Positions 10,641 to 19,733 of a stretch of 64,000 nucleotides of DNA are shown in pieces. The stretch's first letter is position 1; every line of letters begins with the position of its first letter. The DNA lies in the NCBI GenBank assembly GCA_039720395.1, contig CM077829.1:21240685-21304684 (forward strand). The letters run 5' to 3'. Origin of the DNA: Liquidambar formosana. Its lineage: Eukaryota > Streptophyta > Magnoliopsida > Saxifragales > Altingiaceae. The position numbers and the translations under genes are program-made. The notes below the pieces were generated by a model. That model worked only from the letters and a program-made list of their open reading frames with translations, did no database searches and was not told the origin of the DNA.

Positions 10641-11057
10641 AGCTTCTACTCACCAACACACAACAAGTTCACCAAGTCATCTCACATGGAGGCTATTCAT
10701 GCCTCAATTCGAACACCAACTCATATAGGAGACACAATTATCTCATGAGAGCAATCATTCACATGCATATAGGGAAGGTATCTTTATCCCAAATGACAAC
10801 AAATCATAGTGATATAGGAGGGAATTCATCCCTAACGACCAAAACCATATGCATAGAAAGGGTTGTTCAACCCTACTAGCATGCCATGCCCACACAAGGG
10901 CTATCAATGCAATCCTTTTCAAATCATTTCATGTCAAACAATGTCAAGATATTCACTCATTTTTCAACTCAAAACAAGCTTGAGATTTCATCTCAAAGAG
11001 GGTTCAAAAGCGCGAATAGGCGAGCAAAGGCCAAACGAGCGCAACGGAGCGAGCAAG
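10641..11057. other. Unique spacer between 3' UTR repeats and antisense gene 1
   Basis: No coding potential or clear repeat is seen. The stretch is conserved in H (about 42290-42690, reversed) and partly beside LTR G (62440-62620), so it belongs to the element. It is followed by aggcgagcaaaggcc just before the palindrome, a phrase that resembles the sequence beside the LTR palindrome (aaaggcgagcaaat). Confidence 0.5.
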
Positions 11058-11136
11058 GGGGGGTGACCACCTGGCTGCTGGTGGCTTGCCGCCCAAGCCC
11101 AGGCGGCTTGCCGCCCCATGCTGGGCGGTTACCCGA
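11058..11136 (+). promoter_or_regulatory. Imperfect GC-rich palindrome upstream of antisense gene 1
   Basis: Starts gggggtgaccacctgg and ends ctgggcggttacccgag, with ggcttgccgcc blocks in each half. It is a diverged relative of the LTR palindrome, and several pairs no longer match. A weak TATA-like tttttaaa lies at about 11161-11168. A CT-rich leader (11213-11250) and a two-codon upstream ORF (11309-11317) precede the ATG at 11435. Confidence 0.55.
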
Positions 11137-11434
11137 GGCTAGGGTCCTCAAAATTCTGGGTTTTTAAACCCTTGACTCCCCATTTGATGCACACACACAC
11201 CCAACTCGAAAATAGAGAGTTTCTCTCTCTAGAAACTCATTCCATCTTCTCCAAACACTCACAAACACATTCTCAATCAAAGTTTCCCTTGCAATTCAAG
11301 TTGTGTGCATGAAATAGCATCAAGAACAAGTTATTCAACAACAAAAACAAGCATCAATCATCAAGTTGCAAGATCAAATTCATCATCTTTCTTATCAAAC
11401 CCATTTTTCTCACATACAAGCTCAACCACCAACA

Positions 11435-14078
11435 ATGGCTTCTAGCAATGATTCCAACATCAAGTATCCATATTATGTGATCAAGAATACATACAAGGCA
11501 CCAATCTATGATGCATCCCAAGATAAGGTGTTGCTTGAACCTAAGAAGCATCTCTCATACCTCCATTCCCAACATGAGGTTAGTTCTTCCCAACTTAACA
11601 TGTTTATCTTGAAATCTTGATTTCTATCGGATAAAATGCATTCCCATGATCTTCTTTTGATTGTTTTTATCATTGTTAAGCCAAGTTCATTGATTTGGCA
11701 AGGATTGAATGTGCAAAAAGCTTGTTTCCCAATGCTTGAGAAAAAATGCCCACCAAGTGTTTGATAAAATGCCAAAGAGACAAAAACATGTTCAATTCTT
11801 GAAAAATCAATTGGTTTGCATTGTAGAACCAAGTCATATGGTTTTGGCAAGGATTTGATATACAAAAATCTTTCATTTCAATGCTTGAAAACAAGTCACA
11901 CACCAAGTGTTCGATAAAATGCCCGAAAGGCAAAAACATGTTCAATCCTTACAAAACCAATGAATTTGAATACACAAAGTCATGGGCATTCATTTCTAAT
12001 TCATTTCATGAATCAAAACCCATATTTTAAAACTTTTGGAAAACCATTTGAAATCAATTACCAATGCATGCCCAATATCTCTATGTACACAATCTTTTGA
12101 CATAGCCCGACTTCCAAAGTCTCCGTACAAGGACATCAATAAAGGGGCTCATCTCTTGGTGGAGATATATGGATCATGCCCAACCACGTGCTCGCAAGAT
12201 AATAAAGAAGGCGGGTTTTGAGCCCTTCCTAGATGCTCTATGGAACGAGCAATGGGATAGGCAAGCATTATTTGCCTTGACAGAGCTATGGTGGGACACC
12301 ACCAACACTTTCCATTTTAGCTTCGGGGAGATGACCATGACCCCTAAGGATTTCACCATGATAACTGGGTTGAGCTTGAAAGGCAAGCGCTTGGAATACT
12401 ACGAGCAAGCCAACATGGACCAGAACTACATAGTAGCTCTACTCGGGGTTGAAGCGGAATTGAGCCCAAAAGGTGTGCGCCGTACTTGGCTCTACAACAC
12501 CTTTGCCACTGAAGAAGAGAGTGAGGGGACGGATCCCAAATACATTGTGAGAGCTTTCTTGCTCTACATGATTTCATGCACCTTCTTTGCGGGCACCAAT
12601 GACATGGCTCGACTTGAGTTGCTAGCTAGCATGGAAGATGTGAACAAAATTGGGAGATACAATTGGGGTGGAGCTGCTTTCGCAAACATGTATCGCTCCA
12701 TGACTGACATGTCCCGAGGAGTTGCAAAGAACTTTGGGGGACTTCCTTTCGTTTGGGAGGTAACAAAGAACATTCAATTCTCTATTATTTCCCGAAACTT
12801 AACACACACATTATTTCATCTACATTTTTTATTTTCCACAGATATGGTACTACGAGTACCTGAACATGTGTCGCCCAACTCTTGCTAGTGATGCCATGTC
12901 ATGGCCCATCCTTCAGAATTATGCTCCATCTTGCTTGGCTACAAGAGCCTCCAACCGACACGATTATGCCCATGCAAGGGCATATCTTGCCAGCTTGACT
13001 GCTGATATGGTAAAATCTTTCTTTCTCTTTATCTTTTTTTATCTTTCTTTTTTCATTTCTCATTTCAAACTCAACAGGTGGAATGGGATCCATGGAGGCT
13101 GTGGGAGCATAGGCTTCCCGAGAAGTACTCCTCTTGTTTGGAGTTGACAAGCAAAAGGGTCCTCTTTGAAGGCCCCACAGGTAGATGCTGGTATCTTGGG
13201 GAGCGAGTCCTGAGACAAGTCCATGGAAATATGAATGCAGCTGTGACACCTTCCATGCCACCAGAGAACATGAGGCACACTAGCCACTTGGTGGGGGATG
13301 AACTAGAAGAAGCTTTGAGGGGTTGGGATGCTGAGGGATTCACCTCCCCTCGCATAGAATACACTGCCTTCTGTCGACAATATCTGATGAATCCTAGGGT
13401 CACTGGTCTCCCACCTCAAGGGGTGAGCTCCCCACACTCTTAAACTCTTTTTTAAGATTATAAGAAAGACTCCATTTGACAAGCATTTGAATTTCAGGGC
13501 CGACGGGCCAGGGGACACAGCTCCACAGTTGGATCTGCCACTGGGATGACTTACAACGACGAGGATGAGGACCTTGAAGGAAATCAACCTCCACCCCTCC
13601 CACAACTAAATTGGTATGTGAACTTGTGCAGTGGGACAAAATTTGTGAAGACTGACATTACCCATCCACCATTCGATGAATATCCCAAGATCGATCCATA
13701 TTATGAGAATGTGAGTGCTAAACTCTTATCTTCTTGAAATTGGATTCTTTCATTATTGTTAACCATGTTTATACTTTCCTAGGTTCCACGGGAGTATGCC
13801 CAGGAATGCATTGAACTCAATGAAGGATTGAGGAGGGATCTTGTGCGAATGAGTTTAGAGAACTCAGTTCTAGAAGCACGCCTGAATCCCCAAGTAAGTG
13901 ATCATCTTATTAGCTTTCAACTAGGATTGGCACCATTACCCTCCTAACTCATTATCTTTGTTTGCAACAGGCATCATCATCTCATCTACCCCAGGATATG
14001 CCCCCTTCTAGAGCACCTCGTTCAGGGCATGATGGAGCTGGGACAAGTCGAAAGAGAAGGCCCACGGGAAATCATTGA
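11435..14078 (+). CDS. Antisense gene 1: plant mobile domain protein, seven exons (580 aa predicted)
   Basis: Exons by inspection are 11435-11578, 12106-12759, 12842-13009, 13078-13422, 13498-13710, 13783-13893 and 13971-14078 (stop TGA). All six introns are GT...AG and all fall in phase 0, and the joined frame has no stop. Exon 2 carries the block NTFHFSFGEMT (about residue 115 on) followed by a Thr-Gly-Leu-Ser-Leu-Lys-Gly turn. This is the hallmark of the plant mobile domain (aminotransferase-like) family. Exons 3-4 continue with IWYYEYLNMC and a Trp-rich WDPWRLWEH stretch typical of the domain's second half. The C-terminus is Ser-rich with a basic SRKRRP that could serve as nuclear signal. 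The gene is opposite in strand to the retrotransposon RNA, so its introns survive retrotransposition. Known members act in transposon silencing or are carried by transposons; the role here is unknown. Splice sites are predictions; exon 1 and its junction to exon 2 are the least certain. Confidence 0.82.
11579..12105 (+). other. Intron 1 of antisense gene 1, with internal tandem duplication
   Basis: Donor ag/gttagt and acceptor gacatag/cccgac bracket 527 bp. Inside, two copies of a roughly 149 bp unit start with tttggcaagga at 11694 and 11843. Each carries 'caccaagtgtt(t/c)gataaaatgcc' and 'aaaaacatgttcaat'. The right half of this intron is lost in copy H. Confidence 0.6.
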
Positions 14079-14331
14079 GTTTCACTCACCTCTTGTTAGG
14101 AATGTTTGGAGTCTTTCTATCTATCTTGTCATGTACTAATTAGGAACTTCAATTCCCAACCTTGAACCTTTATTATGGATACTTGATGAATCTATGTTGA
14201 ACTTTATTGCAATGATATGATCTTGTATTGAGTGAAAAATGGGCTTAAATCAAGCACAAAAAAGTCAAAACATCACAAAAGGGCCAAACGAAGGCATAAC
14301 AAGGCAAAAATGGGCGAAACAAGATGGCGGC
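14079..14331. other. Spacer between the two antisense genes
   Basis: This holds the 3' UTR of gene 1 and the far upstream region of gene 2. No perfect AATAAA is seen; tttattatgg and tgaatctatgttg are AT-rich near 14170-14200. It ends with aaaatgggcgaaacaagatg just before the palindrome, echoing the purine-rich phrase upstream of gene 1. Confidence 0.5.
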
Positions 14332-14411
14332 CTCGGGTGACCACCTAGGGCTGGGCGGCTAGCCGCCTGGGCCCAGGCGGCTAGCCGCCCAGGCCTGGGT
14401 GGTCACCCGAG
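14332..14411 (+). promoter_or_regulatory. 80 bp palindrome upstream of antisense gene 2
   Basis: The left arm 14332-14371 and right arm 14372-14411 are reverse complements except for about two positions, with the centre at tggg/ccca. It differs from the LTR copy (26042-26121) at only a few bases, although the surrounding sequences are otherwise mostly different. It ends 87 bp before the TATA box of gene 2. Confidence 0.85.
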
Positions 14412-14498
14412 CCCGAAGCGGTGTTTCGCCTGATTTTAGGAAACTTCCTATTTTGACGGGATTCCACCTTCCAAAACACGGATTTCCGAATTTTTTCC

Positions 14499-14506
14499 TA
14501 TAAAAG
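14499..14506 (+). promoter_or_regulatory. TATA box of antisense gene 2
   Basis: A strong tataaaag lies 49 bp before the ATG at 14555. A start of RNA about 30 bases downstream would leave a leader of roughly 25 bases. This supports gene 2 being transcribed independently of the LTR and on the opposite strand. Confidence 0.75.
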
Positions 14507-14554
14507 CACATCCAAGGGGTCTCAAACCCTACTAGCATTCATTGAGAGAAAGTT

Positions 14555-15841
14555 ATGGAAGCCCTAGACAAGCTCTTGAGTGATTTTCTGAAGGTTATGA
14601 GGGCGGAGGCAAGGAAGGAGTTCAAGCGCTACTGCTTGGATCCATTGTTTTCTTTGATGCATGTGAAGCTTGAAACCACTCTTCTTACTGCTGCTACATA
14701 TTTTTGGGATCCCCAACTTCATGTATTCCGCTTCAACTATGAAGAACTATGCCCAACAATGGAAGAGTTCTGCGCTTTGTATGGAGTTTCACCTGTAGGA
14801 CCTTTCATCCTCCCTACTCCACGCTCAAATTACTTGATTTCCTTCTCCAACTTCCTTGGGATTTCTCAACAAGAGGCCTCCATATTTGTGAAGGATCATA
14901 AGGTGAATCTCATGGAAATAGCAACTTCCTTCTTGGCTCATGATAGCAAAGGTACCTTGGATTTCAACCTTCCTACTCAACATGCTCTTGCTTTCTGCTT
15001 GGTTGGTCGCTTCCTTATCTCCACGGGGACTCTCTATGTCCCTATTCAAATTTGTGAACTGATCCCTTTTCTTCTTGAACATAACAACCTGATTCCCATG
15101 GTGCTAGCTGAGACCCTCAATAGTTTAGACAAAGTTCATGATAACCCCCAAGCCCCATTAGGAGGGAGCCCCATTCTACTGCAGATGTGGCTTCTTGAAA
15201 GGCTTAATTTCTTATCTCCTACCACCATTAATCCATACAAACCCCAACATTATTGTTGCCGTCGAGTTGAACTTCCTGGTCAATTTTCTTTGAGGGAATG
15301 GTTGGGCTACTTCCAAACTCTCTCATGGCGAAACATCAGGTGGTTTGTCTCCACATGGGGATGCAAGGAACAAATTCTTCTCCGAACTTCTGGGTGTGCT
15401 ATGGTCAAGCTCATAGGGTTGAGATCAACTTCATTCTATTGGACTTCAAGAATCCTTCGTCAAATGGGTGCCATGCAAACCATACCTACTTCTGTGGTAT
15501 TTGATCATTCTGTAGAACTTGTGGGCCCCACAATGATTAAGTGGGCCAAGACTAGATGGACTGACCAACTGAAACTGACTCGAGTTGAAAACACTGATGG
15601 GCCTTATGTCATGAGCCCTGAATACAAGACATGGTTGAAGACTAGCTTGGGTGAAAGAGAAACCATTCGCAGGAAAAGGATTTATGACCTTATCAAGGAC
15701 ACAGGACTTGGATTTTGCAGGGAAGACATTCTGGAAGCAGTGGAAGCAGCACATGCTCATGACTTGCGAAAGAAGCGAAGACTTGAAAGAAAGGAGCAGA
15801 AAGCAAACCAAGAGACTCTGAAGAAAAACAAAAAGACTTGA
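14555..15841 (+). CDS. Antisense gene 2: retroelement-associated plant-mobile-domain-like protein (428 aa)
   Basis: A single open frame of 428 codons begins at the first ATG after a good TATA box. It opens with a helical N-terminus, then a block FRFNYEELCPTMEEF at about residues 58-72. This resembles the 'F...eltPTleE...llg' signature of DUF7745 / plant-mobile-domain-related proteins that often accompany plant retroelements. The middle is hydrophobic with scattered Trp. The C-terminal 30 residues are highly charged (LRKKRRLERKE, then Lys-rich) and could bind nucleic acid or act as a nuclear signal. A polyadenylation-type aataaa stands at 15896-15901. It runs tail-to-tail with the integrase frame, which ends at 16176. 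The assignment to DUF7745 is from recall of the motif; function is unknown. The intact length in a young element suggests recent selection. Confidence 0.8.
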   Translation: MEALDKLLSDFLKVMRAEARKEFKRYCLDPLFSLMHVKLETTLLTAATYFWDPQLHVFRFNYEELCPTMEEFCALYGVSPVGPFILPTPRSNYLISFSNFLGISQQEASIFVKDHKVNLMEIATSFLAHDSKGTLDFNLPTQHALAFCLVGRFLISTGTLYVPIQICELIPFLLEHNNLIPMVLAETLNSLDKVHDNPQAPLGGSPILLQMWLLERLNFLSPTTINPYKPQHYCCRRVELPGQFSLREWLGYFQTLSWRNIRWFVSTWGCKEQILLRTSGCAMVKLIGLRSTSFYWTSRILRQMGAMQTIPTSVVFDHSVELVGPTMIKWAKTRWTDQLKLTRVENTDGPYVMSPEYKTWLKTSLGERETIRRKRIYDLIKDTGLGFCREDILEAVEAAHAHDLRKKRRLERKEQKANQETLKKNKKT

Positions 15842-16175
15842 AGACTTTTAGAAATAGGTTATCTATGGCATGTCAATAGTTCTTTATCTAACATCAATAA
15901 ATTGCTATGTCAATCAATTAGTTCTAAATGAATTGCCAATAATAATTTAATTTTGAGATTTGTTGTTGTGGTGTTGCTTGGACCGCACCCAAGGTAACTT
16001 TATGGGCTGCCTACGTATCCCCATCCTTTTTTCAAATTTTTTTTCATTTTTTTTTCATTTTTCTTCATTTTTCTCTTTTTTCATTTTTTTTTAGGAATGG
16101 GGAATCAGGCCCTCGTAGTTCAAATGCCTTAACTTTTGCCTAGGCCGCCCTTATGGGTTTTCAACCTAGCAGGCC
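15842..16175. other. Convergent spacer with long T-rich tract
   Basis: Lies between the 3' ends of antisense gene 2 (plus) and pol (minus). It holds aataaa (15896) for gene 2 and a T-rich run of about 65 bases (16027-16093) of repeated tttttcattt units, which is A/G-only-like on the element's coding strand apart from scattered T. It could be a central purine tract or a terminator/polyadenylation zone. No ORF is seen. Confidence 0.5.
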
Positions 16176-19100
16176 TTACACATAGTACTTCTTCAATTGA
16201 TCCAAATTGGTAGGGCGAGCGAACTCAATTCCATCCAAATCCATGAGGCGAACAGCCCCTGCTGGTAATATCTCCTTGATAACATACGGGCCACCCCAAC
16301 TTGGCTTGAACTTCCCTCGTGGATCAAAAATTGGAGCTCTGATTTCTTTCAACACCAAATCCCCTGTCTTCAAACCTCGGTCTTTGACATGCTTGTTGAA
16401 TGCTCTTGCAACCCTTCGCTGATAGCCCTGCACATGATACAAGGCCCTCAATCGCCTTTCATCGAGCAATGCCAGCTCATCATAACGGTTCTTAACCCAA
16501 TCTGCTTCTGCTATCTGACTCTCCATAGCAACCCGTAATGACGGTACCTCCAACTCAATAGGCAAAACAGCCTCCATCCCATACACCAAGGAATAAGGGG
16601 TAGCCCCTGTTGATGATCTCACAGATGTTCTATAGCCCCACAAGGCTAATGGCAACTTCTCATGCCAATCAGTGTAGGTGTCAGCTGTTTTCTGTAATAT
16701 CTTCTTAACATTCTTGTTGGCGGCCTCCACTGCCCCATTAGTCTGTGGGCGATAAGGGGAGGATAGATGGTGCACTATGTTGTATTTCTGCAAAAGCTCC
16801 TTGGTTTCTTTCTGAAAGTGCTGACCATTGTCTGAAATGATCTCATGAGGTACCCCATACCTGTAGATGATGTTGAGCTGTATGAACTGCGCTACCTTCT
16901 TGGCATTCAGGGTCTTGAAAGATGCTGCCTCTACCCACTTAGTGAAGTAATCGATAGCTACCAAGATGTACTCATGCCCATTGGAGGCTTTCGGCTTAAT
17001 CTGCCCAATTATATCTATTCCCCACACTGCAAACGGCCAAGGCGACGACATGCTTGTCAAAGGCATGGAAGGCAAGTGTTGTCCATTAGCAAAGACTTGA
17101 CATTTGTGACACTTCTTAACATGCGCATGGCAATCTCTCTCCATTGTAGACCAATAGTAGCCCAACCTCATGATTTTCTTAGCTAGCATATAACCATTCA
17201 TGTGCGGTGCTCCAACTCCTTCATGGATTTCACTAACAAGACGTTCGGCTTCTTCCTCATTGACACACAACAGATGGACCCCATCAAAGGACCTCCGGTA
17301 TAGCTTTCCTCCACACAAAACATAGTGACTCGCTAGCCTCCTCAGTGTTCTCCTATCAATGCGGGTTGCTCCTTCAGGATACTCCCTTTCCTCGATGAAT
17401 TTCATGATGTCATAGTACCAAGGATGGCCATCCTTTACCTCTCCTTCTCGAATAGAGCAGCAATACACAGGCTTTTCTCTACATTCTATCACCAACGGTT
17501 TTACATTCCCACCATCCGGGATTTCCACCATGGAAGCTAGAGTTGCCAAAGCATCGGCAAACTGATTCTTATTTCTTGACAAATAATTGAACTCTATTTC
17601 CACAAATTCCTTAGTCAAGGCTTCTAAATAAGCATGATACGGCAGCAGCTTCTCATCACGAGTCTTCCACTCTCCCTTTATCTGGCAGATAATCAGTGCT
17701 GAATCTCCGAAAACCTCTAACTCTTTGATCCCCAATTCTAGTGCAGCTTCCAATGCGAGGATGCAGGCTTCATACTCAGCAATGTTGTTGGTTGCTTCAA
17801 ACCCTAGCTTAACTGCCAAGGGTGTAAATGCTTCTTCAGGTGAAACCAGTAGGACTCCTATCCCATACCCTCTCTTATTTGCAGCTCCATCAAAGTATAC
17901 CTTCCAGACCTTCTTTCCAATCTCCAGGACATCCTCATCGGGGAATTGGTCATTAAATTGTTCTGATGACGCCACAGGGCAGCTAGCCAAGTAATCTGCA
18001 ATGACACTTCCTTTTACTGACTTCTGTGTTACATACTTTATGTCAAATTCATTGAGAAGAATCGACCAACGAGCAGTTCTGTAGGACAAGACCGGCCTTT
18101 CTATCAGGTACTTCAGTGGATCCATTCGACTTATCAAGAAAACCTCATACGACATCATGTAGTGACGGAGTTTCTGAGTTGCCCATACCAAAGCCACACA
18201 AGCCTTTTCTATGGCATTGTACTTCACCTCATAATCTGTCATCTTCTTGCTTAGATAGTAAATGGCGTTCTCCTTTTTTGACCCCTCAAGGTACTGAGCT
18301 AGCATAGCTCCCGTCGCGGTTTCAGTGACCGTCAAGTATAACAATAACGGTTCACCTTGTCGCGGGGGAACTAGAATTGGTGGATTACTCAAATACCTTT
18401 TGATAGTCTCAAAGGCTTCTTGACATTCTTCATTCCATACCTTCGGCACACCCTTCTTAAGCAACTTGAAAATTGGCTCACATACCATAGTCAAATTAGC
18501 AATGAACCTGCTTATGTACTGAATTCTCCCCAAGAACCCTCGAATCTGCTTTTCTGTGCTAGGCGGCTCCATCTCCACAATGGCCTTGATTTTTCCCGAA
18601 TCAACCTCAATTCCTCTCTGAGTAATCATGAATCCTAATAGCTTGCCTGCGGTGACACCAAAAGCGCATTTCTGAGGATTCAACCGCAAGTTGTACTTCT
18701 TTGCTCGCTCCAGGAATCTTTCCAGTGCCCTGAAGTGTCCTTCTCGATCCACGGACTTCACGATCATGTCGTCCACATATACTTCCACTTCCTTATGGAT
18801 CATGTCGTGCAGCAATGTTGTAGCAGCTCTCTGATAGGTAGCCCCGGCATTTCTCAAACCGAACGGCATCACTTTGTAACAATATGTTCCCCACTGTGTG
18901 ATAAAGGCCGTTTTCTCCATATCTTGCGGTGCCATCTTTATCTGATTGTATCCGGAAAACCCATCCATGAAAGAGAGGAGCGCATGTCCTACAGTACTAT
19001 CTACCAATACATCAATGTGAGGCAAAGGAAAATCATCCTTAGGGCTTGCTGCATTAAGATCTCGAAAATCCACACACATCCTCACTTTTCCATCCTTTTT

Positions 19101-19577
19101 AGGCACGGGAACTATATTAGATAACCACTTGGGATACTCCACAACCTGTAGGAACCCCGCATCGAGTTGCTTGGTTACTTCCTCCTTTACCTTCAATGCC
19201 CACTCGGGTTTCAATCTTCTCAATTTTTGCTTTACCGGCTTTTTAAGGGGATTGGTGGGGATGAAGTGCTGCACAATGTCTGGATCTATGCCGGGCATGT
19301 CTTCATAAGACCATGCAAAGGCCGTTATGTTGGCCTTTAAGAGGGCTATCAGCTTTTCTTTTTCAAGTGGTGAAAGGGCTATCCCAATTTTAATTATCTT
19401 TGGCAATTCATTCGTCCCTAGATTGATTGATTCCAATTCATCCATGTTAGGTTCGGTGACACCCCTTTTCCTTCGCTCGGCGAGCTCCGGGGGGACGTCA
19501 TTCCTAGGATCTATATCCATGCCATAAATATCCATAGAAGAGAGAAAGGAAACACTGCAAGCAAATAAAAGAAACAC
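16176..19577 (-). CDS. pol: Gypsy pol: reverse transcriptase, two RNase H domains, integrase
   Basis: The open frame is 1133 codons, with no ATG at its left end (first codon GTG), as expected if it is joined by splicing to gag-pro. Domains: reverse transcriptase about 110-300 with catalytic Asp205 and YVDD at 267-270; the usual Gypsy RNase H at about 400-520, whose first catalytic Asp is replaced (Thr416 in LYLTVTET); and a second, archaeal-type RNase H at about 557-680 with Asp563, Glu601, Asp625 and Asp675 all present. The integrase zinc finger is His785, His792, Cys823, Cys826, and the integrase core has Asp855, Asp916, Glu951 (D,D35E). A GPY-type end (WGGPYVI, about 1094-1100) follows. 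A degenerate first RNase H plus a second intact one is the mark of the Tat lineage. All catalytic residues expected for activity are in place. Confidence 0.95.
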   Translation of the reverse strand: MFLLFACSVSFLSSMDIYGMDIDPRNDVPPELAERRKRGVTEPNMDELESINLGTNELPKIIKIGIALSPLEKEKLIALLKANITAFAWSYEDMPGIDPDIVQHFIPTNPLKKPVKQKLRRLKPEWALKVKEEVTKQLDAGFLQVVEYPKWLSNIVPVPKKDGKVRMCVDFRDLNAASPKDDFPLPHIDVLVDSTVGHALLSFMDGFSGYNQIKMAPQDMEKTAFITQWGTYCYKVMPFGLRNAGATYQRAATTLLHDMIHKEVEVYVDDMIVKSVDREGHFRALERFLERAKKYNLRLNPQKCAFGVTAGKLLGFMITQRGIEVDSGKIKAIVEMEPPSTEKQIRGFLGRIQYISRFIANLTMVCEPIFKLLKKGVPKVWNEECQEAFETIKRYLSNPPILVPPRQGEPLLLYLTVTETATGAMLAQYLEGSKKENAIYYLSKKMTDYEVKYNAIEKACVALVWATQKLRHYMMSYEVFLISRMDPLKYLIERPVLSYRTARWSILLNEFDIKYVTQKSVKGSVIADYLASCPVASSEQFNDQFPDEDVLEIGKKVWKVYFDGAANKRGYGIGVLLVSPEEAFTPLAVKLGFEATNNIAEYEACILALEAALELGIKELEVFGDSALIICQIKGEWKTRDEKLLPYHAYLEALTKEFVEIEFNYLSRNKNQFADALATLASMVEIPDGGNVKPLVIECREKPVYCCSIREGEVKDGHPWYYDIMKFIEEREYPEGATRIDRRTLRRLASHYVLCGGKLYRRSFDGVHLLCVNEEEAERLVSEIHEGVGAPHMNGYMLAKKIMRLGYYWSTMERDCHAHVKKCHKCQVFANGQHLPSMPLTSMSSPWPFAVWGIDIIGQIKPKASNGHEYILVAIDYFTKWVEAASFKTLNAKKVAQFIQLNIIYRYGVPHEIISDNGQHFQKETKELLQKYNIVHHLSSPYRPQTNGAVEAANKNVKKILQKTADTYTDWHEKLPLALWGYRTSVRSSTGATPYSLVYGMEAVLPIELEVPSLRVAMESQIAEADWVKNRYDELALLDERRLRALYHVQGYQRRVARAFNKHVKDRGLKTGDLVLKEIRAPIFDPRGKFKPSWGGPYVIKEILPAGAVRLMDLDGIEFARPTNLDQLKKYYV

Positions 19578-19733
19578 ACTTCATTAAAGGAACTAACAAA
19601 AAGACACAAACTTGAAGACAGAAAAGGAAACAAAACTTGGTGCCACAACTATGAAACGACTCCTAACTCCACAAAGTGGGATAGGCGGACACACTTTATT
19701 GAAAGCAGGAGAGACTCTAACTAAGGAACCTAC
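19555..19733 (-). other. Probable spliced intron between protease and reverse transcriptase (179 bp)
   Basis: On the minus strand the gag-pro frame ends at a TAG at 19732-19730. A donor-like GTAGGT begins at 19733, just before the stop is complete. A strong pyrimidine-rich acceptor (tttatttgcttgcag) ends at 19555. Both junctions are in phase 2, so removal of 179 bases deletes the stop and joins gag-pro to pol in one frame. A second phase-compatible donor, GTACCT, begins at 19802. Ogre elements are known to carry an intron at this place, and the T-rich body of this stretch agrees. The exact donor is not proven. Confidence 0.7.

Noticed and set aside
15446..15811. Minus-strand ORF of 121 codons inside antisense gene 2
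   Set aside because: Shadow of the 428-codon plus-strand frame.
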